Assembly: GCA_029880275.1 (NCBI GenBank)
Contig: JAOUOQ010000071.1
Span: forward strand, 1 to 8,607
Origin: Candidatus Aminicenantota bacterium
GTDB taxonomy: Bacteria; Acidobacteriota; B3-B38; Guanabaribacteriales; B3-B38
Length of the DNA stretch: 8,607 nt
Direction: 5' to 3'
The position numbers and the translations under genes are program-made. A model generated the notes under the pieces. That model was not told where the DNA came from and searched no databases. It was given only the letters and a program-made list of their open reading frames with translations. Below, one piece after another: positions 1 through 6,046 of this stretch. How positions within the stretch are numbered: the first letter of the stretch is position 1; each line of letters opens with the position of its first letter.

Positions 1-452
1 GATATGCGGCAGCCGGTATCGAACAGCAGAGTTATCAAGGTGTTATTTCGGAGGCCGGGGAAACCCCGCTGAGCCCTGGTCACTTGGAGCATGGCTTTCA
101 CCTGATCCTCGGTGAAGGTGGGGATCACAGTCTGACCGACCTTCAACCTTGAGATCTTCTTGGAGGGGTTTTCTGAGACCATCCCCTCCTCCACCATGAA
201 CTTGAAGAGAATCTTCAAGACCTTGATGTGGTGGTTTACTCCCCCTGGGGAATGGCGCTCTTGGAGATTGGCGATATACTCCCTCAAAATGTGGTGGTCA
301 ATCATATCCAGCGGGATATCAGGACGATGGGAATCGATAAAGCAGAGGAACTTCCGGAGAATCTGGCGGTAGAAATCGATGGTTCGGGGGCTTAAATTTT
401 TGAGTTTTCTGGTGGAGATAAAGGCAGAGATAACCCCTTGTAAAGTGGTCAT
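1..452 (-). CDS. Tyrosine recombinase (XerC/XerD/phage integrase family), C-terminus cut by window edge
   Basis: The reverse strand reads open from ATG at 452-450 to the window edge, giving 150 residues. Residues 4-95 look like the SAM-like core-binding domain of tyrosine recombinases: a helical start, then the typical SPRTIDFYRQILRKF pattern, then a segment resembling NHHIKVLKILFKFMVEEG that ends in ENP. The catalytic domain begins near residue 110 (PTFTEDQV). The last residues, LLFDTGCRI, match the family box around the first catalytic arginine (Arg149). The remaining R-H-R-H-Y residues lie outside the window, so activity cannot be judged. A strong Shine-Dalgarno (GGGAGGG, 457-463) sits 4 nt before the ATG. 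A possible -10 (TATAGT, 472-477) has no convincing -35. The gene starts 82 bp past the 3' end of tRNA-fMet and reads away from it, as integrase genes of tRNA-integrated elements can do. A resident Xer protein is the alternative. The family call is firm; the mobile-element role is inferred. Confidence 0.88.
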   Translation of the reverse strand, partial: MTTLQGVISAFISTRKLKNLSPRTIDFYRQILRKFLCFIDSHRPDIPLDMIDHHILREYIANLQERHSPGGVNHHIKVLKILFKFMVEEGMVSENPSKKISRLKVGQTVIPTFTEDQVKAMLQVTRAQRGFPGLRNNTLITLLFDTGCRI

Positions 453-477
453 TTTACCCTCCCAAATGACTACTATA

Positions 478-497
478 AAAGGGGTTATGTGCCCTTT
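478..497. repeat. Inverted repeat resembling the tRNA-fMet anticodon arm
   Basis: AAAGGG at 478-483 and CCCTTT at 492-497 form a perfect 6-bp inverted repeat around an 8-nt centre. The inner 13 bases (482-494, GGGTTATGTGCCC) match 12 of 13 bases of the anticodon arm of the neighbouring tRNA (570-582, GGGTTATGAGCCC, as read on the plus strand). Two short arms around a 6-8 nt centre is the general design of a tyrosine-recombinase core site. The repeat lies between the recombinase start and the tRNA, directly upstream of a possible -10 of the recombinase gene. It could be an att-like core, an operator or chance. The repeat itself is plain in the sequence; its role is inferred. Confidence 0.5.
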
Positions 498-534
498 GAG
501 GGGGGGAATTTGTGTAAGTTGTTGAAAATAAAAA

Positions 535-611
<77 letters not shown>

Positions 612-621
612 ACCCACCAAA

Positions 622-650
622 ATTATAAACTACAACTCCTGAGATGTCAA
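622..650 (-). promoter_or_regulatory. Consensus sigma-70-type promoter for tRNA-fMet
   Basis: On the reverse strand, a perfect -35 (TTGACA, 645-650) and a perfect -10 (TATAAT, 622-627) are separated by 17 bp. The expected start of transcription is about 613-616, only a few bases before the mature 5' end of the tRNA at 611. This fits a strong stable-RNA promoter and lets the tRNA be made independently of the upstream ftsB operon. Confidence 0.93.
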
Positions 651-704
651 GTTGTTTTTCTCCTGCCCGATGGCTTCTCTATCCTCAGCAGGGATGAAAA
701 GAGG

Positions 705-1031
705 CTATCTATCTTTTCTGGGAAAAAGGTAGACAATTTCCCCTTGCTTAACCAGACCCAGCTCCTCGCGGGCTATCTTTTCGATAGTGAAGGAGTCCTC
801 CTTCAGTAATCTGATCTGTTTTTGCAGCCGCTCATTCTCCTGCATGAGCTTGCTTATCTCATCCTCTAAATGCTGGTAGATCAGCTTCCTGCGATAGAGC
901 TCCAGCACCCCGTTATCCCCCGCCAGAGAGATAATAATCACGGAGATAATGATAATGATAAACAGAACCCACGCCGTCTTCTGCGTGAAGGAGAGAGTAT
1001 TCTTAGTTCGACGGTAATACTTTCTGTCCAT
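705..1031 (-). CDS. ftsB: Septum formation initiator, FtsB/DivIC family
   Basis: This 108-residue protein has the FtsB/DivIC layout. A short basic cytoplasmic N-terminus comes first (residues 1-18), then one transmembrane helix (about 19-37, rich in Ile and Val), then a coiled coil (about 45-78, with QENERLQKQIRLLK). It ends in the family motif IEKIAREELGLVKQGEIVYLFP (residues 83-104). FtsB/DivIC proteins bind FtsL and FtsQ/DivIB at the division site and help activate septal peptidoglycan synthesis. The gene follows enolase by 46 bp on the same strand, an arrangement seen in many bacteria, and is probably co-transcribed. An in-frame TAG at 1038-1040 leaves ATG 1029-1031 as the only reasonable start, although the best Shine-Dalgarno is unusually far away. 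FtsB and DivIC cannot be told apart by sequence alone, so the symbol is provisional. I found no clear terminator after it. Confidence 0.9.
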   Translation of the reverse strand: MDRKYYRRTKNTLSFTQKTAWVLFIIIIISVIIISLAGDNGVLELYRRKLIYQHLEDEISKLMQENERLQKQIRLLKEDSFTIEKIAREELGLVKQGEIVYLFPRKDR

Positions 1032-1044
1032 GGAAAACTATCAT

Positions 1045-1050
1045 CCCTCC
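1045..1050 (-). promoter_or_regulatory. Distant Shine-Dalgarno of ftsB
   Basis: GGAGGG on the reverse strand ends 13 nt before the ftsB ATG, longer than the usual 5-9 nt. It directly abuts another ATG (1042-1044), which is out of frame with ftsB and opens a reading frame of about 13 codons. No better-spaced ribosome site is visible for ftsB. Confidence 0.5.
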
Positions 1051-1077
1051 GTCAATCATATTACCATAGCTGAAAGC

Positions 1078-2385
1078 TCACCCTGGTGTGTTACCCTGTT
1101 CAAATTTGAAATAAGCCTCTCTACCCGTGAACCGGGCGCTTTCTCCCAGGTCTTCCTCAATGCGCAGAAGTTGATTGTATTTAGCTATCCGTTCCGAGCG
1201 GGATAGTGAGCCGCACTTTATCTGCTCCACCATGCACCCCACCGCTAAGTCGGCAATAGCGGTATCCTCGGTCTCTCCAGATCGATGAGAGATTATTGCC
1301 GTATACCCCCATTTATGAGCCTTTCGAATGGTCTCCATGGTTTCACTGAGGGTTCCGATTTGATTCGGCTTAATAAGGATAGAGTTAGCCACCCCCTTCG
1401 CTATCCCCTCTTCCAGCAAGCGGGGATTGGTCACAAAGAGGTCGTCCCCCACCAGCTGGACCTTCGTTCCCAGAGCTTTGGTGAGCAGCTCCCACCCATC
1501 CCAATCGTCCTCCGCCAGACCGTCTTCAATAGAAACAATGGGATACTTTTCTGCTAATCTACTGTAGAGTTCCACCATATCCTCCGCCGACCTTTTGACA
1601 GATTTCCCCCGAGAGAAGGAGTAGAGCTGTTCAGAATAAAAGGTCGAAGCCGCAACATCCAGGGCAAGCAATACCTCATTGCCCGGCATATATCCGGCTG
1701 CTTCTATTGCCTTTATTATAAGCTTAATAGCCTCCTCATCGGAATTAAGATTAGGGGCAAATCCCCCTTCGTCCCCCACCGCAGTGGAATGCCCACTGCA
1801 GCTCAATAACTTTTTTAAATGGTGAAAGACCTCAGCGCCCATCCGCAGAGCTTCTCCGAAGGTAGGGGCCCCCACCGGCACGATCATAAACTCTTGAAAC
1901 TCCAAAGTATTATTTGCATGGGCACCACCATTGATGACATTCATCATCGGCACCGGAAGGGTTCGAGCCCCCAGCCCTCCCAAATAGCGATATAGGGGGA
2001 GATCGCTAGCTTCGGCTGCCGCTTTGGCTACAGCTAACGAGACCCCTACTATGGCATTAGCACCCAGCTGTCCTTTATTGGGAGTACCGTCCAGCTCAAT
2101 AAGAAGGTTATCCACCGTCGTCTGGTCGCTGGCGTCCATACCTATCAGCGCCTCGGTAATGATGGTGTTCACATTTTCTACCGCTTTGTGTACCCCACGT
2201 CCCAGGTACCTCCTCTCATCCTTATCCCGCAGCTCAAGGGCTTCGTGCGTGCCGGTAGAAGCTCCGGAGGGGACCGATGCCCTCCCCAAAAAGCCGGACT
2301 CCAACAACACATCCACCTCTATGGTGGGGTTCCCTCGAGAGTCAAGAATCTCCCTGGCAAAAACCTCCTCAATGATAAATATCAC
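1078..2385 (-). CDS. eno: Enolase (phosphopyruvate hydratase)
   Basis: Enolase converts 2-phosphoglycerate to phosphoenolpyruvate in glycolysis and gluconeogenesis, in the cytoplasm and also as part of RNA-degradation complexes in some bacteria. The 435-residue length is normal. Family landmarks in order: AREILDSRGNPT (10-21), SGASTGTHEA (40-49), NGGAHANN (152-159), GDEGGFAPN (204-212, catalytic Glu206), Mg ligands Asp243, Glu287 (SIEDGL) and Asp314 (GDDLFVTN), catalytic Lys339 (LIKPNQ), the SHRSGETED loop (366-374) and GSLSRSERIAKYNQLLRIEE. The start is GTG at 2383-2385: an in-frame TAG at 2398-2400 excludes anything longer, and AGAGG (2395-2399) lies 9 nt upstream. The gene follows the hexomutase by 27 bp in the same operon. 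One odd stretch, residues 383-392, reads GCMVEQIKCG where most bacterial enolases have a small-residue run ending in GQIKTG. The substrate-side lysine is kept, so the enzyme is probably active. Confidence 0.98.
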   Translation of the reverse strand: MIFIIEEVFAREILDSRGNPTIEVDVLLESGFLGRASVPSGASTGTHEALELRDKDERRYLGRGVHKAVENVNTIITEALIGMDASDQTTVDNLLIELDGTPNKGQLGANAIVGVSLAVAKAAAEASDLPLYRYLGGLGARTLPVPMMNVINGGAHANNTLEFQEFMIVPVGAPTFGEALRMGAEVFHHLKKLLSCSGHSTAVGDEGGFAPNLNSDEEAIKLIIKAIEAAGYMPGNEVLLALDVAASTFYSEQLYSFSRGKSVKRSAEDMVELYSRLAEKYPIVSIEDGLAEDDWDGWELLTKALGTKVQLVGDDLFVTNPRLLEEGIAKGVANSILIKPNQIGTLSETMETIRKAHKWGYTAIISHRSGETEDTAIADLAVGCMVEQIKCGSLSRSERIAKYNQLLRIEEDLGESARFTGREAYFKFEQGNTPG

Positions 2386-2412
2386 TCTTCTATACCTCTA
2401 ATAGATTATACC

Positions 2413-3825
2413 TCAAGCACCCCGGCGGAAGAAGTATCTCCTCCCACTTTCTATTATTCTCTCCAGCTTTTCCGGAGTATCCGCCTCGGCATAATAGCGG
2501 ACTACTGCCTCGGTGCCGGAGAAGCGAATGAGAAACCAGCTTCCATCCTCCAAAAGAAGCTTCAGACCATCCAGACTAATCACCTGCTTTACCGTGAGAC
2601 CGTCCAGACTTTTCGGTGGATGCTGTAATCGCCTCCCCAGAAGCTTGCTGAGATAAGGGGTGAGGCTCACTGTCACTTTGCGGTTATAAAACCGCGCCCC
2701 TAATTCCTCACAAAGCTCAGTTAGTGCCTGGGAGAGATTTTTGCTATGATACGCTGCCATTTCGGCTACCATCAAACACGCTAATATACCATCCTTCTCA
2801 GGAATATGCTCCTTAATGGAAAAACCGGCGCTCTCTTCTCCACCCATTATAACTTTATTCTGCAAGATAAGCTCCCCAATATATTTAAATCCTACTGGAG
2901 TCTCATAGACCTTTAGCTTATGTTTTTTAGCTACTAAATCGAACAGATGGCTGGTAGCCACTGTCCTGGCTACACCACCCCTCCAGCCCTTCCTTTTCAC
3001 CAGATAATCGAGGAGCAGCGGGAGCAGGTGATTGGCAGGGATGTAATCCCCTCCCCTGTCGAGACAGCCGAATCTATCAGAATCGGCATCAGTGGCGATA
3101 CCTATATGGTAGTCGCTATTCCGAAGCATCTGCTTAAGCTCTGAGAGATTCTCCTCTTTAGACTCCGGGCTGTAGCCTCCGAAGTAGGGGTCGCGGAAAT
3201 TGTGGATGACTTTAAGCTGGCATCCTTCCTCTAGAAGAATGCGGTCAAGATAATCTCTGGCTGTACCGTAAAGAAGGTCGACCACCAGCTTCATCTGGGA
3301 TTCCCTTATCAAAGAAAAATCGACCTTCTGCCGCAGCAAGGCAAGATAATCCTCCTGGGGATTCATCATATGAAAATATCCCTCTTCGAGGTAATAAGAA
3401 TCCCTGAAGCCCGTTCTTTCCAGAGAGGAAAGCTCTTTTTCTACCTCGTTGGTAACTTGAGGGAGGGGCTCGGCACCCTCGGCGGTGAATATCTTCATCC
3501 CGTTATATTCAGGGGGGTTGTGGCTGGCAGTAAAATTAAGCCCGCCTGCCGTTCCCCGCTGTCGGATGGCGAAGCAGAGAGCAGGAGTGGGAACATCACG
3601 GGTGCAAAGGTAAGTCTTCATCTTGTTATAAGTGAAAACCTTAGCTGCCTCCAGGGCGAACTTCTCCGATAAGAAACGGGTATCATAGCCGATGACAAGC
3701 CCTTTGGCGGCGAGTTTTTTTCGCTTAAGATAGTTGCAGATAGCCTGCGAAACCATCCTTACATTATGGAAGGTGAACTCGTCACCGATTATAGCTCTCC
3801 ATCCTGCTGTGCCAAACTTGATCAT
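2413..3825 (-). CDS. Alpha-D-phosphohexomutase (phosphoglucomutase/phosphomannomutase family)
   Basis: These cytoplasmic enzymes interconvert hexose 1- and 6-phosphates through a phosphoserine. All four active-site elements are visible in the 470-residue protein. The phosphoserine loop TASHNPPEYNGMK has catalytic Ser101. The metal loop DADSDR spans 246-251. The sugar-recognition loop GGEESAG spans 328-334. The phosphate-binding loop RFSGTE spans 434-439 in the C-terminal domain. The N-terminal KFGTAGWRAIIGDEFT is also typical. The sugar loop differs from the GGEQSGH of GlmM and resembles that of phosphoglucomutases, so glucose phosphate is my preferred substrate; mannose phosphate cannot be excluded, hence no gene symbol. 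ATG 3823-3825 is preceded by AAGGA a few bases upstream. It is the first gene of an apparent operon with eno (27-bp gap) and ftsB, with a promoter at 3857-3885. Confidence 0.93.
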   Translation of the reverse strand: MIKFGTAGWRAIIGDEFTFHNVRMVSQAICNYLKRKKLAAKGLVIGYDTRFLSEKFALEAAKVFTYNKMKTYLCTRDVPTPALCFAIRQRGTAGGLNFTASHNPPEYNGMKIFTAEGAEPLPQVTNEVEKELSSLERTGFRDSYYLEEGYFHMMNPQEDYLALLRQKVDFSLIRESQMKLVVDLLYGTARDYLDRILLEEGCQLKVIHNFRDPYFGGYSPESKEENLSELKQMLRNSDYHIGIATDADSDRFGCLDRGGDYIPANHLLPLLLDYLVKRKGWRGGVARTVATSHLFDLVAKKHKLKVYETPVGFKYIGELILQNKVIMGGEESAGFSIKEHIPEKDGILACLMVAEMAAYHSKNLSQALTELCEELGARFYNRKVTVSLTPYLSKLLGRRLQHPPKSLDGLTVKQVISLDGLKLLLEDGSWFLIRFSGTEAVVRYYAEADTPEKLERIIESGRRYFFRRGA

Positions 3826-3856
3826 ATTTCCTTTTTCTTCTACAATTATTATAATA

Positions 3857-3885
3857 AATATAACAAATGTTTAGCCTAAAAACAA
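3857..3885 (-). promoter_or_regulatory. Likely promoter of the hexomutase-eno-ftsB operon
   Basis: On the reverse strand, a partial -35 (TTGTTT, 3880-3885) is separated by 17 bp from a near-consensus -10 (TATATT, 3857-3862). Transcription would begin near 3850, leaving a leader of about 25 nt before the ATG at 3825. A second TATAAT-like hexamer lies just downstream in the same AT-rich stretch but has no matching -35, so the exact start is uncertain. Confidence 0.55.
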
Positions 3886-3940
3886 GGGTAAAACAACAGA
3901 ACCTCTAATATGTATTCCCCAGTTCATAACAATAATGCCA

Positions 3941-3993
3941 AAAAAATAGGTTTACTCCATTATTTAGTTGAAAAAACAGGTCAATTCTATTAT
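3941..3993. repeat. Degenerate tandem repeat, 30-bp period, upstream of the PilZ gene
   Basis: Positions 3941-3963 and 3971-3993 match at 18 of 23 bases. The shared pattern is six A, one variable base, then AGGT, and it ends in ATTAT. The repeat unit is 30 bp, close to three helical turns. The second copy spans the spacer and runs into the -10 of the PilZ promoter. This would suit a regulator binding the same face of the helix twice, but part of the match is low-complexity A and T, so the role is speculative. Confidence 0.4.
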
Positions 3994-3996
3994 AAT
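3968..3996 (+). promoter_or_regulatory. Sigma-70-type promoter of the PilZ gene
   Basis: TTGAAA (3968-3973) and a perfect TATAAT (3991-3996) are exactly 17 bp apart. Transcription should begin near 4003, giving a leader of about 65 nt before the ATG at 4069. The leader contains a small hairpin (4028-4045) and AGGAGG at 4053-4058. Confidence 0.85.
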
Positions 3997-4027
3997 TTAA
4001 ACGGTCCTACCCAAATATAAACTTTAT

Positions 4028-4045
4028 GGAGCAATGGAATGCTCT
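4028..4045 (+). other. Small hairpin in the PilZ gene leader
   Basis: GGAGCA (4028-4033) can pair with TGCTCT (4040-4045), five Watson-Crick pairs plus one G-U, around a 6-nt loop. It ends 7 nt before the Shine-Dalgarno AGGAGG. It may modestly affect translation. It is too short and lacks the T tract to be a terminator, and it matches no riboswitch I recognise. Confidence 0.3.
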
Positions 4046-4068
4046 AATAGTTAGGAGGCGAACTTACC

Positions 4069-4530
4069 ATGGAAAAGGAACACCGGAGAGCAAAGAGAAT
4101 ACAGCTTGGACTCCCGGCCTGGTTTGAAATAGAGCCCGTTTCAGAAGCGCCACGGATGGGTCAACATAAGATCATCAACCTCAGCCATAGAGGTATCCTC
4201 TTCGAATCAGATGTCCCCTACCCCATATCCAAAACCATGATGATTACCCTTCACTTACCCGCTTTTGACCCCCCTATCTCTTCCTTGCTCAAGGTGGTGC
4301 GTCAAGAGGAGATGGTGCCCGGCAAGAGATACAAAATTGCGGGAGAGTTCTTCTCCCTCGAGGAGCTCGACCAAAAAAGGTTAGAACAACTTGTCAGTCG
4401 CTACTCAGAGGAAGGCGAAATCCCCTTTTGGGACAGGGATACCGAGCAGGTCGTCAATTTGTATCGTAGTCTTTCTCCTGCGGAGCAGAAAAAGGTGCTC
4501 AACTTCATTCGCTCGTTGACGAAAAAGTGA
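4069..4530 (+). CDS. PilZ-domain protein (predicted c-di-GMP receptor)
   Basis: This 153-residue soluble protein has both signature motifs of c-di-GMP-binding PilZ domains. RxxxR is at Arg6-Arg10 (HRRAKRIQL), and the [D/N]xSxxG motif is at Asn37-Ser39-Gly42 (NLSHRGILFES). The beta-barrel continues to AGEFFSLEELDQKRLEQLV (91-109), a usual PilZ end. The domain therefore starts almost at the N-terminus and fills about three quarters of the protein. A C-terminal tail (116-153) holds a predicted helical segment, LYRSLSPAEQKKVLNFIRSL, which may be a partner-binding extension. No enzymatic output domain is attached, and no cyclase, phosphodiesterase, flagellar or pilus gene lies in the window, so the process controlled is unknown. 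ATG 4069 has AGGAGG 10 nt upstream and its own promoter. It is the only plus-strand gene and converges on the M20 gene. Confidence 0.88.
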   Translation: MEKEHRRAKRIQLGLPAWFEIEPVSEAPRMGQHKIINLSHRGILFESDVPYPISKTMMITLHLPAFDPPISSLLKVVRQEEMVPGKRYKIAGEFFSLEELDQKRLEQLVSRYSEEGEIPFWDRDTEQVVNLYRSLSPAEQKKVLNFIRSLTKK

Positions 4531-4531
4531 G

Positions 4532-4559
4532 CCTTTCTCTCTAATTCGGCAGAGAAGGG
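4532..4559. terminator. Bidirectional terminator hairpin between the PilZ and M20 genes
   Basis: CCTTTCTCT (4532-4540) pairs with AGAGAAGGG (4551-4559) as nine pairs including one G-U, around a 10-nt loop. On the plus strand the stem is followed shortly by ATTTTC. On the minus strand it is followed by CTCACTTTTTCG. It sits exactly where the PilZ gene (stop 4528-4530) and the M20 gene (stop 4541-4543) converge, so it probably stops both transcripts. One arm and the loop lie inside the last codons of the M20 gene. The T tracts are short or offset, so efficiency is uncertain. Confidence 0.65.
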
Positions 4560-6001
4560 GATTTTCGACCCTCGGGGATAGGGCTTTTATAAGTAAAGCC
4601 CTGGGTCTTCTCCTTCCACTCCTCTCTCATCTGCTTCAGAAGCTCTCTATCATAGATGAGGTCGATGGCAGTAGCGGCCAGAGTTTTTGCCGCCACCAGC
4701 ATCCCCTTGTGTCCAATGGAGCTGCCGCAGGAGGCTACCGTTGCCCAGCTGTGCCCAGGAGTACCTTTAGGGGTAGTAGCTACACTCAAAGAGACCGTGG
4801 GGGTAATCCAGCTGACATCAGCCACATCCGAGGACCCTCCTCCTGCGAGTTTGGGCGGTTCGGTGATGGGCTCAATCTCCTCCGCTAATCCCACCTCCGG
4901 TTTTTCCACGCCCCTCTGAATCTCCTTTGCAAAGGCGATCTCCTCGGAGGAGAAGAGGGGTGGACCGACCAGCTCTAAGTTGCTGTGCATTATCTTCACC
5001 CCGGTGTTGTTGACCAGCGTGTTATACACCCCGGTGATGAGGTTTACCTGGTAGGTGGTATCTGTAGCCAAGGCAGCCCCTTTGGCTATGTTCAATACCC
5101 TTTGATAGAGTTCATCTACTTTTTCTCTATCGGCGTTGCGCACATAATACCACACCCGGGCATAGTCGGGAACCACATTAGGGGCTTCCCCCCCATCGGT
5201 GATCACATAGTGGATGCGGGAGGTGAGCTCCATATGCTCCCTCATCATATTGACTCCGTAATTCATCAGCTCCACGGCATCAAGGGCACTTCTCCCGTTC
5301 CAGGGGTCCCCTGCCCCGTGGGCGGTTTTCCCCCTGAATTCCACCCAGAAGCTGTTCATCGCCAGGCTGCTTCTATTGCTCACCTTGGTAGTGCTGCTGG
5401 GGTGCCAGGTCAGAGCAGCCGAGAGCCCATCGACAAGCCCGTATTTCACCATATAGACCTTGCCTATCAATGTCTCCTCGGCAGGGCAGCCAAAAAGCTT
5501 TATCGTTCCCGAGATATTCTGAGCAGCCAACGCTTCTTTCACCGCCAGAGCTGCTCCCACACACCCTACTCCCAGAAGATTGTGACCGCAGCCGTGCCCC
5601 GAGGCACCCTCTTCCAGCGGCTCCTTGGTGGTGGATACCTTCTGCGACAGCCCCGGAAGGGCATCGTATTCCGCCAGCAAGCCAATGACCGGCTCACCTT
5701 CGCCGTAGGTGGCCACAAAAGCGGTGGGCATGCCCGCTACTCCTCTTTCCACCCGAAAACCCGCTTGCTCCAGAGTATCAGCTAACAGCTTGGAGGATTT
5801 AAACTCCTGCAAGCCAAGCTCCGCATAGCCCCATATTTGGTCACTAAGGTCAATCAGCAGCGATTGATTGTCCTCAATCCATCTGATAGCCTCTTCCTTG
5901 AGTTTGGGTTTTTGATTGGAGGAGACGCCAATCAACAGACCTCCTCCCCAGAGGAGAGCTATAACGAACAGGACTACTAAGGTAAATCCTCTTTTTCTCA
6001 C
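4541..6001 (-). CDS. Exported M20-family amidohydrolase, AbgB-like
   Basis: This 486-residue metallopeptidase resembles the AbgB branch of the M20 family, whose known member helps hydrolyse p-aminobenzoyl-glutamate; relatives cleave dipeptides or acyl-amino acids. The metal-site landmarks are EYDALPG (111-117), HGCGHN (136-141), GCPAEE (171-176) and WHP (199-201). A dimerisation lid segment includes TAHGAGDPWNGRSALDA (226-242), followed by GGSSDVADVSW (388-398) and GTPGHSW (413-419, His417). The N-terminus carries a basic start (RKRG) and a hydrophobic stretch (about 6-26), indicating export. No lipobox or clear cleavage site is seen, so it may stay anchored. GTG 5999-6001 is forced by an in-frame TAA at 6005-6007 and has GGGAGG (6008-6013) 6 nt upstream. 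It lies 45 bp after the M14 gene on the same strand, so the two probably form an operon. The exact substrate is unknown. Confidence 0.88.
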   Translation of the reverse strand: MRKRGFTLVVLFVIALLWGGGLLIGVSSNQKPKLKEEAIRWIEDNQSLLIDLSDQIWGYAELGLQEFKSSKLLADTLEQAGFRVERGVAGMPTAFVATYGEGEPVIGLLAEYDALPGLSQKVSTTKEPLEEGASGHGCGHNLLGVGCVGAALAVKEALAAQNISGTIKLFGCPAEETLIGKVYMVKYGLVDGLSAALTWHPSSTTKVSNRSSLAMNSFWVEFRGKTAHGAGDPWNGRSALDAVELMNYGVNMMREHMELTSRIHYVITDGGEAPNVVPDYARVWYYVRNADREKVDELYQRVLNIAKGAALATDTTYQVNLITGVYNTLVNNTGVKIMHSNLELVGPPLFSSEEIAFAKEIQRGVEKPEVGLAEEIEPITEPPKLAGGGSSDVADVSWITPTVSLSVATTPKGTPGHSWATVASCGSSIGHKGMLVAAKTLAATAIDLIYDRELLKQMREEWKEKTQGFTYKSPIPEGRKSPSLPN

Positions 6002-6046
6002 ACCTTACCTCCCATGGTAATAACAGAGACCCATATATACCCCTTC

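Noticed and set aside
661..695. CCTGC/GCAGG inverted repeat after ftsB as a terminator
   Set aside because: The stem is only 5 bp around a loop of over 20 nt, and no T tract follows on the transcribed strand.
2947..3144. Plus-strand frames opposite the hexomutase and enolase genes
   Set aside because: They sit entirely inside well-supported minus-strand genes and show no domain or ribosome site of their own.
4034..4054. Six-residue leader reading frame upstream of the PilZ gene, whose stop overlaps the Shine-Dalgarno
   Set aside because: Its own ribosome site (GGAG) is only 2 nt from the ATG, and the encoded peptide has no repeated regulatory codons, so translation is unlikely.
4985..5785. 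Long plus-strand open frame of 266 codons
   Set aside because: It lies wholly opposite the M20 gene, whose motifs are unmistakable. The plus-strand translation has no recognisable domain and its His/Pro/Gly-rich composition is typical of an antisense shadow.
5998..6015. Tiny ATG-initiated frame of five codons overlapping the M20 ribosome site
   Set aside because: It spans the Shine-Dalgarno itself and has no visible ribosome site of its own. It is best explained as chance.
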